Translations under genes and position numbers: made by a program
The notes under the pieces: generated by a model
Told to the model about the DNA's origin: nothing
Database searches by the model: none
What the model saw: only the letters and a program-made list of their open reading frames with translations
Assembly (NCBI RefSeq): GCF_040954645.1
Contig: NC_092813.1
Coordinates: 18,731,235-18,795,234, forward strand
Direction of reading: 5' to 3'
Source of the DNA: Diabrotica undecimpunctata
Taxonomy: Eukaryota > Arthropoda > Insecta > Coleoptera > Chrysomelidae
Length of the DNA stretch: 64,000 bases
Part shown: positions 21,787 to 33,483 of the stretch, one piece after another
Layout: each line of letters opens with the position of its first letter
Position numbering within the stretch: position 1 is the first letter of the stretch

Positions 21787-23413
21787 TGTAACGAGTCCGT
21801 TACTTAAATAATCGTTTACCTTCTTTTGTGACTGGAATCTTTTAATTTAATTCTAAATTAAATTCATATTGAAATATTCTTAAACTAAATATTTAAATAA
21901 CTCCCAGTAAATTTTATTTTCTGAGGTTGGCATTAAACTGCGCCCTCAGCGGTGAAATTCTGAAAATACATTCAACCGACAGCTTGTAAAATGACTTGTT
22001 GCTGGAATCTCGTTGAGTGAACATCGTTTGTTCAAGGCGGCTGGGGAAGTGCCACTTTTTTTTTCCCGAATTTGGTTTAAGTTTATTTTATGTGAAGAGC
22101 TGTTATTTTAGAAGAAACCATTTGAGTTATTTTGTTGTTTTGTACGAGGATATTTTCAGTTGGATCACCCTAGCCGCCTACTCAAGAATCCAGTTACAAG
22201 TCAGGGGAAGAATTATTTTTTAGTTGGGGTTATACTTAATAAGGATAAGGGGAAGGAGTTTCAAGTGGTTTTTTTTTATGGGATATTAAGAAGCAGTTTA
22301 AAGTGACGTATTTGTCCAATCGTACCTGATCCAGGGAATACAGGTTTGGTATCTTGTTACCACCTGAGTCCAGTTCTCCACCGGATCATCTTCGAGGGAA
22401 ACCTACTGAAACCGGCAGGAAGAACTGACTTATTTTTGTTTATCATTCAATTACTTTAAATAATTTTTTTTTATGTCCTCTTCAAGGTTTTAACTTTTGG
22501 TTCTATTTTTAATAAAAGAAAACTATCCTTAATAATAAATATCTTCAATTTTCTAAAAAAAAACATTAATCATTGTAACCTAATTTAATTATTTATTGTC
22601 TACCAAGGGATGAGGTTATAACTCTCCCTTGAATTTCTCTTTGTTAGGTTATTGTGTGCACACATATCCCGGAGAATTTTTACTTAAAAACCTAAACAAT
22701 TTTTTGAACGAAAACTAACTATTAGTGAGTAGTATATATTTATATTTATTATTTATACATTATTATTGGATATAATCTTTGTCACAATTTGAAATTTTAA
22801 GGGGAATATCAGGGGTAAATTGTTTTATAATTATATTCAGGGATTTTACTGTAAATATAGCTATAGTTAACTGTATATAAGAGGTGGTGGTTTAGTGTAT
22901 AAGCATTTAAAATAGTTTGTACCTAAGTTTGGTAATTATTAAAGGTGTGGTTAAAATTTAATATTTCAATTAGTACCTATCTTTCATGTTTCAGCACTAC
23001 AAGATATCTCGGAAGAAAATATTTAACTTCCTGGCGCCCAAGCATTCACTAGAGCAACTTTTACTTTTTATCTGTTTATTTCTTGGCGGTTTTCTTGTCA
23101 TTAGTTCTTATATCTTACGGTCTCTGTAGGGCATGCAAATTGGCCGAATCCTTCTTTGAGTGTCAAGTGGTCATTCTCCTGCATAGTCGCTAGCCAACAC
23201 TTAATTCTGCTATAATTTAAAATTCATAGTTACTCTTTATTTATTTCTTCTACATAATTTATTTCTATCTAATCCCTTCCATCTTCTGTTATTCCACATA
23301 TTACTGCGTTGGTGTATCAAGGTACATTTTAGAGTTTACCCTTTTGCTACACTGGATAGCGTCACCCAGACTCCTCTAGCACAATTTCTGATACATTAAC
23401 ATATTTTGTTACA
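21787..23413 (+). repeat. 3' LTR
   Basis: Starts TGTAACGAGTCC and ends TTTTGTTACA. About 1627 bp and nearly identical to the 5' LTR; the length difference is in T-runs. Followed by the GTCA target duplication. Confidence 0.95.
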
Positions 23414-24403
23414 GTCATACTCATATGGAGGCAGACAGCATTCATGCCGCAATAGAAAAAACAAAAAAACGTACTACTGTGGATATTGAATTGCCTCGAG
23501 ATTGGGCAAACTTGATACGTTTGGTGCCAAGAAAACCACATATACAAGTATTAGAATTGGAACAAAAGGAGTTTTTAAATTTTAAATCATGTTTAAATAC
23601 TCATTATGTGCATCGTATAAAGAACACTCAAAACAAACGAACCAGTTCAGTGGTTGCAAATTAAATGGATGCAATATTCAACCGACACCCTAGCTATCTT
23701 GTATAAACACTCGTTTGATGGTGAGTTCAAAACGTTGGATATATCCAGAAGTCACACGAAAACAAGGCAGTGTGATAATCTTCCTACACTTCTACCACTT
23801 AACAACGAACCACTTCGTTTAAGCAGAGAAAAACTAACGGACTTAAAGGCACTTTTACCGTACATAACTAATACAAATCGAACATATTACAATCATTTCA
23901 TTGAACAAATAACTGCAGATGACAATAAAATAGTGGAATACCTTCCAAATGAACCTCAAGAAGAGGAGAATGTACCAGAATAATGGAAGCAGTATGGCCG
24001 ATATTTTTGATAATAAAAATTATATTTTTTTTATTTTTGGATACAATTTTAGTTTCTTACTACTAGTTTTAATTTTCTTACATTGAATTACAATGAACTT
24101 TGTAACTCCATAATAAATTATTAAAATTATGCTCTTATTTTTATTGTTACTTTTTTTGTTGTGATGGCCAATGTCATACACAATGAAACAAACACGTCAT
24201 ACATTTATGCAATAAGGGCCAAAGTCATTTTTTTTGCTAAGACTTTTAAATTTAGAAAAAAAATAAAAAACAGTATCATATTCTGCTCAAAAATATTATA
24301 CATTGAGTCAAATCTGGTACATAAAGGTTGTTCGCCGGTTAAGCTGTAATTAAAAATATTTTTCACCAAAACTTCAATTGCGATTTTCTGAAATATGAAC
24401 ATT

Positions 24404-24435
24404 TTGATATTGGCCCTTTTAGCTCCAAGCCACAG
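24404..24435 (-). repeat. right terminal inverted repeat of the DNA transposon
   Basis: Inverted partner of 7956-7987, followed by AATT. Two more copies of the inner motif GGSCCAAWGTCA-like sequence lie just inside at 24166-24176 and 24216-24227, so this end has subterminal repeats. Confidence 0.9.
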
Positions 24436-25564
24436 AATTATTCTGTAGTCTTCGCATGTTTTTGCATTTAATTTTTTTGGTATAGTTACGAAGGTAGACT
24501 TTAACCAGCTTTGGGAAATATTTCCAGTTATATATATATTTTGTTTCTAAATATAGTCGTTATCCATTGTATTCCTTGTTTGTCCATAAGTTTTAGGAGT
24601 TCTGTATAAAATTTCCTATAGCTTTACCATCTTTAGTTTTTCTAATAGCGGCCGTGACTTCTTCAATGGTAATCGGGGGTCCTGTTTGGCATTCTATGTC
24701 TTTAATGGCAATCTTCCTTTCATCTACAAATGTTAGTTCCACATATTTCTTCCAAGTGTCTAGTCTCTCCTCCACACTTAGTAGTGGATTACCTTGATTG
24801 TCTGTCAAACATCTAACTCTTCTAGGCTTGTATAAGCCTGTAGCTTCTTTAACTTTTTTGTGCTTTCTGTTGTAATAGCTGTATTTCCGTACATTGTTCT
24901 CTCAGCTGTGTGTCCTTAGCCATTCTGATTGCTTTTTTGATCTCTTTTTCTATTCTTTTGTATAATGTCTTGTCCTGATCTTTGATCTTTCGCCTCTCTT
25001 CCATTATATCTAGAATATCATTTGTCATCCACGATTTTTTCTTAATTTTTAGTGGTTTGAGGAATTTTTCTTGTATGTCTTGTGAAACTCTATGCAATTG
25101 TTCAAGCTCCTGGTTGAATCCTATTAAATCAGTTTGAATAACGGTATTCAAATTGCTGTTTTACACTGTTTTACACTCTGTTCTGTGCGTTGTTATTTGA
25201 GTAGTCTGATGTCGTATTTTGGGTTGACACTACGTCGAATCTTCTTTAGCCTGACCCTCATTTTGTAAATCAGTGGGTTGTGGTCTGACTTGATATCGGC
25301 TCCTGCCGATAATGCTGTTACGGAAACTTTTATTAATCATAATGTAATTATTTGATTTCTGACTATGGGGCCTGAAGTATCTTGAGGTGATTTCTACGTG
25401 TATAATCTTCTGTATGGGAGTTTGAAGTAAGTGTTAGTAATTAAAAACTCTTCTTATACAAATTCACCCAATCGGTCTCCTCGCTCATTTCTTCCTCCAA
25501 GCCCAAACTGTCCTATGAATTCTCCCGATTGTCTCCTACCAATCTTGGCATTTAAATCACCCAT
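24436..25564 (-). mobile_element. RTE-like retrotransposon A, 5' half
   Basis: Minus strand, from about 25564 downward. The endonuclease second half begins MGDLNAKIGRR and has QFGLGGRNERGDRL, TNTYF, RRLYTWKSP and KSDHNPLIY. The linker has KSWMTNDILDIMEERRKIK, then LLSVEERLDTWKKYVE and the start of the RT (EEVTAAIRKTKDGKA). The frame has stops near 25450, 25330 and 25190 and a frameshift near 24820. It continues after the AATT insertion site at 7955. The endonuclease N-terminus is missing, so the element is 5'-truncated or degraded beyond 25564. Confidence 0.8.
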
Positions 25565-26019
25565 ACTTAATCAAGGTTAGATCCTTTTTGGGAAGGTGTT
25601 TTAAGGTGTTGGATAATGCATTATAGAATGCTTGAATTAAACTATAGTGGGGAAAAATAAAACAGTGGCTGGGGGATATAATTCGATTAATATTTGTTAC
25701 AACTCGTGTGGTAACCTTTTTACAAACGTACTACGTTTTATAATAAAAAATGTTGTTTTTATGAGTAATGCAAAATTAACTATGAAAAGCATTTTTTCCA
25801 ATTTTCTTTTTGAAGCGAAGCTTCTATACTTGTATTTTCTCCGTATGGTAGTCCAATAATGCTTCCGGATGAGCTAAAAATGCTTCTAGCTCTGTAATTT
25901 TTACATTTCTTTTTGTCTCTTTTTTGTAAATAGAGCTTATATATCCCAAGCTCTAATCGTCTGGAATATTTCCTTGTTTGATTAAATATTTATTAGATCT
26001 CTGCCAACAATTATCTTAA
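25565..26019. other. no recognisable feature
   Basis: AT-rich sequence between two retrotransposon remnants. A 70-codon frame at 25647-25859 has no family features. Confidence 0.4.
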
Positions 26020-26430
26020 AGTATAATAAACGGTCCGAGTTTTATTAATTTAATGGGAATCTTTAAATGTGTTGGTAGCACAATGATGCTACCATTGGGT
26101 GCCCTTCTTAACCAGTAAGTCGTTTTTCCTCCTCTCTGGGTCTGCCAGACATACTAGTCTCTGCGATTTAATAAATTTAATAAATCTTCTCACTTTACTA
26201 CGCTTATTTCATCGTTCATTCTTCTCCTAATTTCTCAGTTTTCCGTTCTTATCGGGCCCATCATTCTTTTAAAGATTTTTCTTTTGAATATTCCTAATCT
26301 TTCTTTATCTTTACCTGTGAGGCACTGTATGTCAGCTGCATAATGTAACTACTGGTCTGATCGAAATTCTGCATACTTACAGTTTTGTATTTCTGGATAA
26401 GTTCTTGTCCTTTATTAGCCTATGGTATCT
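26020..26430 (-). pseudogene. non-LTR reverse-transcriptase C-terminal tail fragment
   Basis: The minus strand gives a broken translation with LTGKDKERLGIFKRKIFKRM, then RRRMNDEIS and VWQTQRGGKTTYWLRRAPNG. This is the usual tail of an insect non-LTR polymerase, of the same general type as the plus-strand fragment at 61640-62095. Stops occur throughout. The clade cannot be assigned from this short piece. Confidence 0.55.
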
Positions 26431-26435
26431 CCAGT

Positions 26436-27170
26436 ATGTTCTTCTTCTTCTGGTTCCTATCCGTTTCGGATGTTGGAAATTATATTGGCAATCATGACCT
26501 TGCTCGCTGCGGCTCGAAACAGCTCCGTTAAGGTTTTCTTAAACCATGTTCTTAAATTCCGCAGCCATGATATTCTCCTTCTACCGGGTCCTCGCTTACC
26601 TTTGACTTTACCTTGCAATATAGACTGCAGCAGGGAGTAACGGTGCTGATTTCTCATAACGTGTCCCAGATATTGCAATTTTATGCGTTTGATCGTAAAC
26701 ACAATCTCTGGTTCCTTCTTCATTTTTTCTAGAACTTCCTTGTTCGTGATTCTTACTGTCCATGATATTCTCAGCATTCTTCTATAAAGCCACATCTCAA
26801 ATGCTTCAAGTTTTTTAATAGTGGTGTCTGTAAGCGTCCATGCCTCTGCCCCGTACAACAACACAGAGAAAACATAGCATCTCAAATATCTCATTTTTGT
26901 ATCTAGGGATATGTTGTGACTTTTAAAGATGGCGCTCATTTTGTTAAAGACCGTTCTTGCCTTTCCTATGCGGCACTTTATTTCCTGTACATTGCTCCAC
27001 TGTTCGTTTATAATAGTTCCCAGGTAGCAATACTGTTTTACTCGCTCTATCTGCGTCCCATTAATGTAAAGATGAGCCCCATTTATATTCTCCAGTATGT
27101 TACCTGCTAGTATTCGCTCCGTTACTTCTTTACTTTTATTTTTACCATTTACAATTACTTCCAAGTGTTT
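26436..27170 (-). pseudogene. RTE-like retrotransposon C, 3' fragment with a 235-codon frame
   Basis: Read from about 27170 down to 26436. The open frame 27164-26457 covers the thumb and tail of the RT: IERVKQYCYLGTIINEQW, VLLYGAEAWTLTD, FEMWLYRRMLRISWTVRITN, YLGHVMRNQHRYSLLQ and KGKRGPGRRRISWLRNLRTW. It lacks the endonuclease and the catalytic RT motifs, as expected for a 5'-truncated copy from target-primed reverse transcription. The 3' end is AACCAGAAGAAGAA, the usual end of this family. Well preserved compared with copies A and D. Confidence 0.85.
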
Positions 27171-28269
27171 TAATTGTTGAACTCTCGGCTGCGCGTAATT
27201 TTGTCATCAGTTTTACGCCTGATAGGAATTTGGAGTTCTGAATAAAAATTATTGGGATTAGCGCAAAACTACACTGTATTTCAAAAAATAATTTTTTTAA
27301 GATTTCTAAGTAAAAAAATATATCCCAGTACTTACTAATTTTTTCAAATTGGAATATTATCGAGAGACGATATAAATATATACATTTTTGCCATTAACGC
27401 TACAATAATTTTTACCTTCAGTAATTTTTATCATATCGATGTTAAATGTACACATTGTATTTCTTAAAATAGTTCGTAATATCGAAAATCACAAAAATCT
27501 CGAAGATAATATGGTCTTCTTTTTGGACCGTGTCCTATACGTATAATATATGACACGGATTTAGTTAACAAAAAAATATATCAATGCAGTTAACCGTTAT
27601 CCAAAAAATCTTTATTGGCTTACAAAATTTAATAAAAGAGAGTTGACTTTAGATTAAGTATTGGCGAAAAAATGTAATAAGCCTCTGCCCTCAAAAAGAG
27701 AAATGGAGATTAAATCGATACCTATCGTCTTGTTAACTCAATAAAAAAAGCAGATGTTGAAAAAAAAAAAAACTTAACGTTGTCTGTTCACGATTTGGAC
27801 TATTAACAGATGTCTTTTTTCTCTATATTAGTTTTTTTTATTAGGAATTTGGTTGTTTTTTTTTTCATTATGTTTTTAAACTTAATTTATGATCGATTTT
27901 CTTCTTTCTACAGAAAACAGTAAAACATTCCATATTTCGAAAGTTTTTAGTAACGCAATCGTCCAAGAATACGCTAGTCTTTAAGCGATGGTATTAATTT
28001 GAAATTGTAATTGTAAATATTGTTAGATATACACTCAGCCACGGATCCAACATTATTAAGAGGGAAGCTGATCGGGTAAGTTTCTAGATAGAAATTAATA
28101 ATAATACTATTTTGTTATAATTAATTTTTTCATAAAGAATTCATTAATTTTTAAAATTAATTATTTAATTTATAATTATTTTATAATTAATAATATAATT
28201 TTCCCCTTAGAGGAAGTGTGAGTTGTATGGCTAAATCTGGATAATACTAATTGATGTAGCGATACATAA
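27171..28269. other. no recognisable feature
   Basis: AT-rich sequence with A and T homopolymers, including a strongly AT-only stretch near 28110-28200. I see no gene or clear repeat. Confidence 0.4.
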
Positions 28270-28520
28270 CACCCGTTATCTCAGTGTTAAATACAATGAA
28301 AAGATCCATAAGCACAGAGATCTGGAAATTCAAATACAAAGACAATGGAGAATGACAAGTATCCTGATAAAACCTATTATTATCTCTATTACTGGAATCA
28401 TTCCGACGAATCTCCTAGAAACCATAAAAAAGCTGAGTCTGAATGAACATCTCTATAACACCATGCAGAAAGCCGTACTGCTCTCAACGTCCAGATGTAT
28501 ACCAAAATATTTTTGCACTT
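28270..28520 (+). pseudogene. non-LTR RT tail fragment (R2-like wording)
   Basis: The plus strand gives HKHRDLEIQIQRQWRM, then KPIIISITGIIPTNLLETIK and LYNTMQKAVLLSTSRCI. This is the C-terminal tail phrase found after R2/R2-like reverse transcriptases in many arthropods (an established pattern; the clade is an inference). Short and isolated. Confidence 0.55.
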
Positions 28521-29429
28521 ACTTATAAATTGTGAGGCATAAGTTAGAGATATCGGTAAAACTTATATAAACAATAATCCAATACAATTTTGCCCCACTT
28601 TATAAACCATGTCACTTATCTACATCAACAATTAACACTAGTTTTTTGTTTTAATTATTTTTTAGTCAAAGAAATAATTAATTAAAATAAAATATCAACG
28701 AATTGTTCAGTCTATGTTTTAATTTGTGCTATTTGTGCATCCTATGCTTTCCAGATGTTTTGTATGTTGTGAGACGGATCTATGCCGTGGATGTCATGTA
28801 CTTATACTATTTTGTATATGCATTTTAATGCAATGAAAGAAAGTTGTAACTCTGGACAATGTATAATGTATAATACTAGACATACATGTTATTATAATAC
28901 TCGGGCTATTCACCTCTTAATTTTGTCGGAGTGAACCCATTTACTTGAAATTTGGTGAGTTAATGGCAAAGTGCTCAAATAACAAGAGTTATATAACGCC
29001 GATATGTACTTCCTTCCCAGGGGTGGTTGCCACCCCTTCTCAGGGGTGGAATTTTTTTGCTCAAAATAGTCACGGAATTCAGTAGAGGATTAAGCAACTT
29101 GTGTTCAATAGAGTTTTTGCAGAAAGTCAATACTTTCAAAAATATTATGCCTTTAATCAGAAAAGAATGCAAAACAAAAAAGCAGTTTATAAAAGCAGAG
29201 TAAGACTATGTTTTACTACAAAAAGTCATGTGCATGTAAACTGAGTAAGTTACAGCTCGTTAAAGATGAACTCTTCGAATATTTTAAGGAAAAAGGGGCA
29301 ATATAATTAACTTAATATCCACCAGAATCAAAATTAATCGGGTTCTTTCCACACTACATTTTATTTTAGTTCTCGATGAATGAACGAAGAAATAAGAGGC
29401 GTAATAAAGGGAGAAGATTATTAAATTTA
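28521..29429. other. noncoding stretch with a GC-richer block
   Basis: No gene seen. From about 28915 to 29165 a distinctive block contains CCCAGGGGTGGTTGCCACCC, which is partly self-complementary (GGGGTGG/CCACCCC), followed by a second GGGGTGG. It looks like a piece of a dispersed repeat, but I cannot name the family. Confidence 0.4.
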
Positions 29430-29690
29430 TTAAAGCGTAGAGACTAGTATGTGTGGGAGACCTGGTGGTGGGAGAGAGGAGGAAAAACGACTTACTGGTT
29501 ATGAAGGTCACCAAATGGTAGCCAGAAACTGAAATACCAAGGGGAAGACCAAGAGGGAGATAAAAAACCAGCTCATGAGAGATATTAAAATCCTGAAAGT
29601 GAGAAACTGGAGACACCAATGCACAGATCGAAATAAGTGGAAGAAAATTGTAACGAAAGCCAAGTTATACAACAAACTTTGACAATAGAC
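29430..29690 (+). pseudogene. non-LTR RT C-terminal tail fragment
   Basis: The plus strand gives KRLTGYEGHQMVARN, then KREIKNQLMRDIKILKVRNW and RNKWKKIVTKAKLYN after local frame changes. The phrase (Arg-rich, R-D-W-R-N type, ending in K-A-K) matches the end of insect non-LTR polymerases. No catalytic part is present. Confidence 0.5.
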
Positions 29691-30180
29691 AAGAAGAATG
29701 CAGAGTGATTCACGGTGATTAATAAAAGGGCTCTATCAGCTCTATTTATAATAGGGAAGTTTCTGTATAATGTTTTAAGTAATAACTTATATATAATGGT
29801 ATTGTTGCTTCCGTCCAGGTGGTCTAGTCGTGTTGGTACTTTTCTAGGTATTATAGTTACATTTCTCCTCTTTCCTTGGTATTGAATTCTGTCCTCGGAA
29901 CTTCAAGAAGTTCTTGTAGACCTGCTACATTTTGTTGTGACATTTTAGATCCAAATAACAGTTTTTTTTGTATAAAATTAGTGCTAGAACAGACATAACT
30001 TTTATTATAAGGGTGAGACTTATGCTCATTGTCATTAATGGCTGTAGATTTGTTTTTTGATTGGCTCGATTGTATGATGTATTTTCAGGATTTCTAATTT
30101 TTCCAAGATAAGTGAGTGCTTTGGCTGTAGTTTCATTTGTACGATGCTCTTGTCTTTCTATCAATGATCAATTGGTTGGG
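29691..30180. other. no recognisable feature
   Basis: AT-rich; no coding pattern that I trust. Confidence 0.35.
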
Positions 30181-30435
30181 TAATAAAAACAGCCAAAATC
30201 GAATACCTTGGTCAGATTATAAAGAACAACGACAGATATGAGTTGCTGCAATTAATGCCACAAAGAAAAGTAGAAGGAAAACGAGGACCAGGTAGACGAA
30301 GGATATTCTGGCTGAAAAATCTACGTACGTGGTTCAACATAACAACCACAAATGTTTTCAGAGCAGCGGTTTGCAAAATACAGATTGTCATGATGGTCGC
30401 TCACGTCCGAAACGGATAAGCACTGCAAGAAGAAC
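30181..30435 (+). pseudogene. RTE-like 3' tail fragment (copy E)
   Basis: The plus-strand frame reads KTAKIEYLGQIIKNNDRYEL, then GKRGPGRRRIFWLKNLRTWF and MMVAHVRNG, then a stop and a CAAGAAGAA end. It is the last 80 codons of an RTE-like element, severely 5'-truncated, and in the opposite orientation to copies A and C. Confidence 0.75.
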
Positions 30436-30519
30436 CATTTCTAATATAGCTGTAATTTGTATATAACATTTTTCAAATTACTATAGTCTTTGTAGCTCTA
30501 GCTCCCCTATTCTCATGGA

Positions 30520-30910
30520 CAAGTAGGCCACAATGTAACAAGAGTAGGAAACAGAAGGAGGAAAATGAATGAAGAAATTAAAGAAGACTTAAATAAGGAA
30601 TACTTAGCTAGGAACATAAATTTTCTTCGCTTAGAATGCATTGGACACATACATAGACGATGACTCATAGATACACTGAAAAGGATAATTAACTGCACCG
30701 CTATGGACCAGGTGCAGAGAAAGTCCTAGTAGAGAATGGTAGAACAACGTAGGTTAATATATACATGTAATTAATACCAAGGACTGGAAAATTCAAAGCA
30801 AAGGCAGGAACAAATAAGAGAGAGTCACGATAGCAGCAAAAATGCATAGTAAGTTCTAAATAATAAAGAGGAATAAACCACCTGATCTTAAAGCCTTTAA
30901 TGATGTTTAG
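30520..30910 (+). pseudogene. highly degenerate RT-tail-like sequence
   Basis: RRKMNEEIKEDLNKEYLARN followed by RLECIGHIHRR resembles the L-x-x-x-G-H-x-x-R tail of non-LTR polymerases, with stops after it. Weak evidence. Confidence 0.3.
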
Positions 30911-31720
30911 AATCAAAATTTAAAAAAATTCTTTTCACTGTCTGATATTTGCAGTTTTTTTGAATTTCTTAGTGATATTATTTTTCTCAATTAATAAATT
31001 GCAAGCTTCATTTCTGTACTTTTTATTATTCATTACATATTATGATCTTTTACATTGTTAACTTATTTTTGTTTTTAGATGATATTATTATCTTATAATA
31101 AAACTGTAAATTTGAGCTTACTTTATTTAATAGTTTCCAGACATATTTACATTTTATCGCGTTGCAATAAAATTTAAACGCGCTCTAAATAATATTCCAC
31201 ATACTTCTTAATAAATGAGAGCAGATGTTACAAGAGATACCGCTTAGGAATGCAAAACCTAAGAAATGATAAATCGACCGAAATGGGGTGATATGTTTCT
31301 GAAATATTATCCAGTAAAATTAGCCTGATATGTATGAACTCTTAGGAAAATTGAAATTTGGAGATATAAGTATGAGCATTTGGGGATTTAAATGAACGAC
31401 GAGTAAAGTTCCTAAACTTTGATTATATTCATATCCCCAGATATCACGCTGATTAAGATACCACAAATACCTTTAGCCACATGCGAAATCCAGTCTGCTT
31501 TCATTTCGAGATAAGTCTAACTTCGCTAAATTTTATTCCTTCACTTTTTACAACTGTTAAAACATTATTTAATAAAATTAATATCGTATTAATATATTAA
31601 TATAAAATAAATTAATTAATAATAATTAATTAAATAAAACTTTATAATATTTATATACATAGTTGGATGATTGGAGATATTTACACACAAATATGCGACT
31701 TTATACAAAAAATTTTAAAA
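30911..31720. other. AT-rich noncoding DNA
   Basis: No gene seen. The last 150 bases before 31660 are nearly pure A/T. Confidence 0.4.
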
Positions 31721-32002
31721 TACAGTACAACCTCGGTACAACGAATCTGAAGGCTCCGAAAAAAATTCGTTATATCGGGAATTTTTCAATAACGGGGTTC
31801 GTTATATCGAGGTTAAATGCGACCAATATTCGTTATAAAGGGGTTCTTAAAGCTAAATTCAAACCTCTATATAACGAATTTCTCATCACTTAACCTCATT
31901 TTAACAAATAATGATTTACAGAATAGGTAACTGTAGACGTGTATCTTAGACTCTAAGACATACTTATAAAGTACGCTACCAAAAACAAGGGAAAGACCAC
32001 CA

Positions 32003-33210
32003 TCATTTATAGCATTTTTTTAGAAAATAACACTTTAACACATTGAGGGCATCCCTTTGATGTAAAATCTGGTTGACTAACGAGTTCTTCATCCACGTCG
32101 TCTTCTGCTTCTTCTCCTGTTTCTTACTTCCCTGCCACGGAAGATACGATTTCAGCATCAGTGAGCTCTTCACAGATTGCAACGTCATCATCCAAGTTGA
32201 CAAACTCTTCAAAACCCAAGTCCACGTTTAAAGCCTCTCTCACTCTCGTGCAACATCATTCAATTAGTTCTGGTTGTTGAACTTCTGGATTGTCCTCATC
32301 TTGGTTTTGGTCACGATCATTCACTTGAAAGCCGCTTTTCTTGAAACAGTTGACAATAGTTTTCTCGTTAACATTATTCCATGCCTTTGTAAACATCCAC
32401 ATAGCATCTAACACACTAATTTTGGTTGGAGATTGGCATTCCAAGTCGTTCAAGAATTGACGGACAACCTCCCTTCTGTACTTGGTTTTGAAATTTTGTA
32501 TATTCATTCCGTGATCAAGAGGTTGAAGTTTAGACGTTGTGTTTGAAGGCAGGAACTAAACTTTAATTTTTGTTAGCACCGGAATATCTCCGTGTGTAGT
32601 GCAATTGTCGATAAATAAAAGAATGCGTTTCTTCTTCTTTTTTATCGCGTTGTTGGTTTGTTTCAGCCATTCACCGAAGACCTCTTTGGTCATCCACGTT
32701 TTTGAAACATCTGGGTTTTTTTGATTTTCCTATGACGAGAGGTTTCAGTTTATTTGTACTGGATGAGTTAGTGCAGAGTAAGACTGTCAAACGATCTTTG
32801 CTGTTTTTGCCCCCTTTGCAAGGGTCTCCTTTCAACACTAACGTTTTTTGTCCGATAGGCACTTAAAAAAAACCTGTCTTATCAGCATTGTAGATAACAT
32901 CTGCATTGTATCCACGGGTCAAGTCTGGCAATTTAGCTTTCCAATCTTCGCAAGGTACATCATCCACGACAGCACTTTCACTACAAACTTTTTTGAAACT
33001 AATTTCGTGTCTCTTTTTGAACCGATCCAACCAGCTACTACTGGCTCGAAAGTCTGCATGCCCTAATTGTTCTGCAAACTGTTAAGCCTTTTCTTGGAGT
33101 ATGGGACCTCCAACGGGTACATTTTTATCACGGCACTGTTTAAACCACTTAATAACAGCTTCTTCGACATCCTGTAGCTCACATTTCTTAGCCTTTTTGC
33201 AAATTGTGGA
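32003..33210 (-). pseudogene. Tigger-type transposase (CENP-B/jerky family), broken
   Basis: Minus strand. The CENP-B-type DNA-binding half is recognisable (VEEAVIKWFKQCRDKNVPVG, then SSGWLDRFKKRHEIS). The DDE/DDD domain follows: first Asp in YNADKTGFF near 32890, GGKNSKDRLTVLLCTN, second Asp in LLFIDNCTTHGD near 32610, FLPSNTTSKLQPLDHG with the third Asp near 32525, then KTKYRREVVRQFL. The acidic C-terminus (LDDDVAICEELTDAE) ends near 32010. Stop codons and frame changes occur near 33085, 32870 and 32735, and around 32560 and 32255. The N-terminal first helix-turn-helix is absent. The family cuts and pastes at TA. This copy is inactive. Confidence 0.82.
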
Positions 33211-33483
33211 CAGTCCACCGTCAACTCCGTAATAAGCAAATACGAAAACAAAATAAAAACAACTTTATACTTCGATGTACTGTACGATAGTAACACTTAA
33301 ATCTTTAGGTACTTTAGGTACTGATCACGGTGTAAACACAGTGTCAAGCTCAGCACTGTACTGACTGACTGATGGTTTTAGGGGCAAGGGGTGGGAAGCA
33401 GGTCACATTGTTTTCATGTCTGGACTTGTCCGTGAGTCACCACAATCCAAATTTATCTTAAAGATGCAGTAGCAGTAAACAAA

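Larger units (their letters stand above)
12536..23413 (+). mobile_element. Ty3/gypsy-type LTR retrotransposon, 10.9 kb, young
   Basis: Complete element: two LTRs of about 1.62 kb, primer-binding site, gag, pol in the order protease-RT-RNase H-integrase, a 2.2-kb noncoding 3' segment, polypurine tract and 3' LTR. It is flanked by a 4-bp GTCA duplication (12532-12535, 23414-23417). Removing it restores the transposase phrase ESGHTHMEAD. The two LTRs differ by roughly seven substitutions and a few homopolymer indels by my reading, so the insertion is recent. No envelope-like gene is apparent. Confidence 0.95.
8399..23983 (+). pseudogene. broken transposase of the AATT DNA transposon
   Basis: Exon 1 starts at ATG 8399 and reads MNVNLRTRKILKMCNTDDYN when the RTE insert is skipped (8399-8418 plus 10824-10867). 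A GT-AG intron at 10868-11044 follows. Exon 2 runs 11045-12535 and resumes at 23418-23983 after the LTR retrotransposon. The N-terminus is acidic, then basic (SRRGRKKEK). A Cys-rich CICKKKCSEKF, a helical region with MYRLYVNYCKD, and a Cys pair YACAKCDKF follow. The catalytic region has MYSDSC and GQNRN, then HKFLESGHTHMEADSIHAA. Breaks are a TAG at 11452, a deletion with frameshift near 12195 that removes the expected first catalytic Asp, a TGA at 12423 and a frameshift near 23645. The protein is dead. The C-terminus ends at TAA 23981. Confidence 0.8.
7956..24435 (+). mobile_element. DNA transposon with 32-bp TIRs and AATT target duplication (nested inserts inside)
   Basis: The ends are inverted copies starting CTGTGGCTTGGAGCTAAAAG, with one mismatch in 32 positions, flanked by AATT at 7952-7955 and 24436-24439. 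Taking the element and one AATT out restores the RTE reading frame (DYRIISLMSH), which confirms the boundaries. Subtracting the two younger insertions leaves about 3.2 kb. It encodes one intron-containing transposase on the plus strand. The family is one I recognise from many unannotated insect proteins by motifs such as YSD-C-GQN and HKFLESGHT; the superfamily is uncertain. A 4-bp duplication would fit Sola-type elements, but I cannot confirm that without a search. Confidence 0.82.

Noticed and set aside
7956..24435. piggyBac or Tc1 assignment for the large DNA transposon
   Set aside because: The duplication is AATT, not TTAA or TA, and the transposase motifs do not fit either family.
29284..29619. 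111-codon minus-strand frame
   Set aside because: It overlaps, on the other strand, a better-supported RT tail read on the plus strand.
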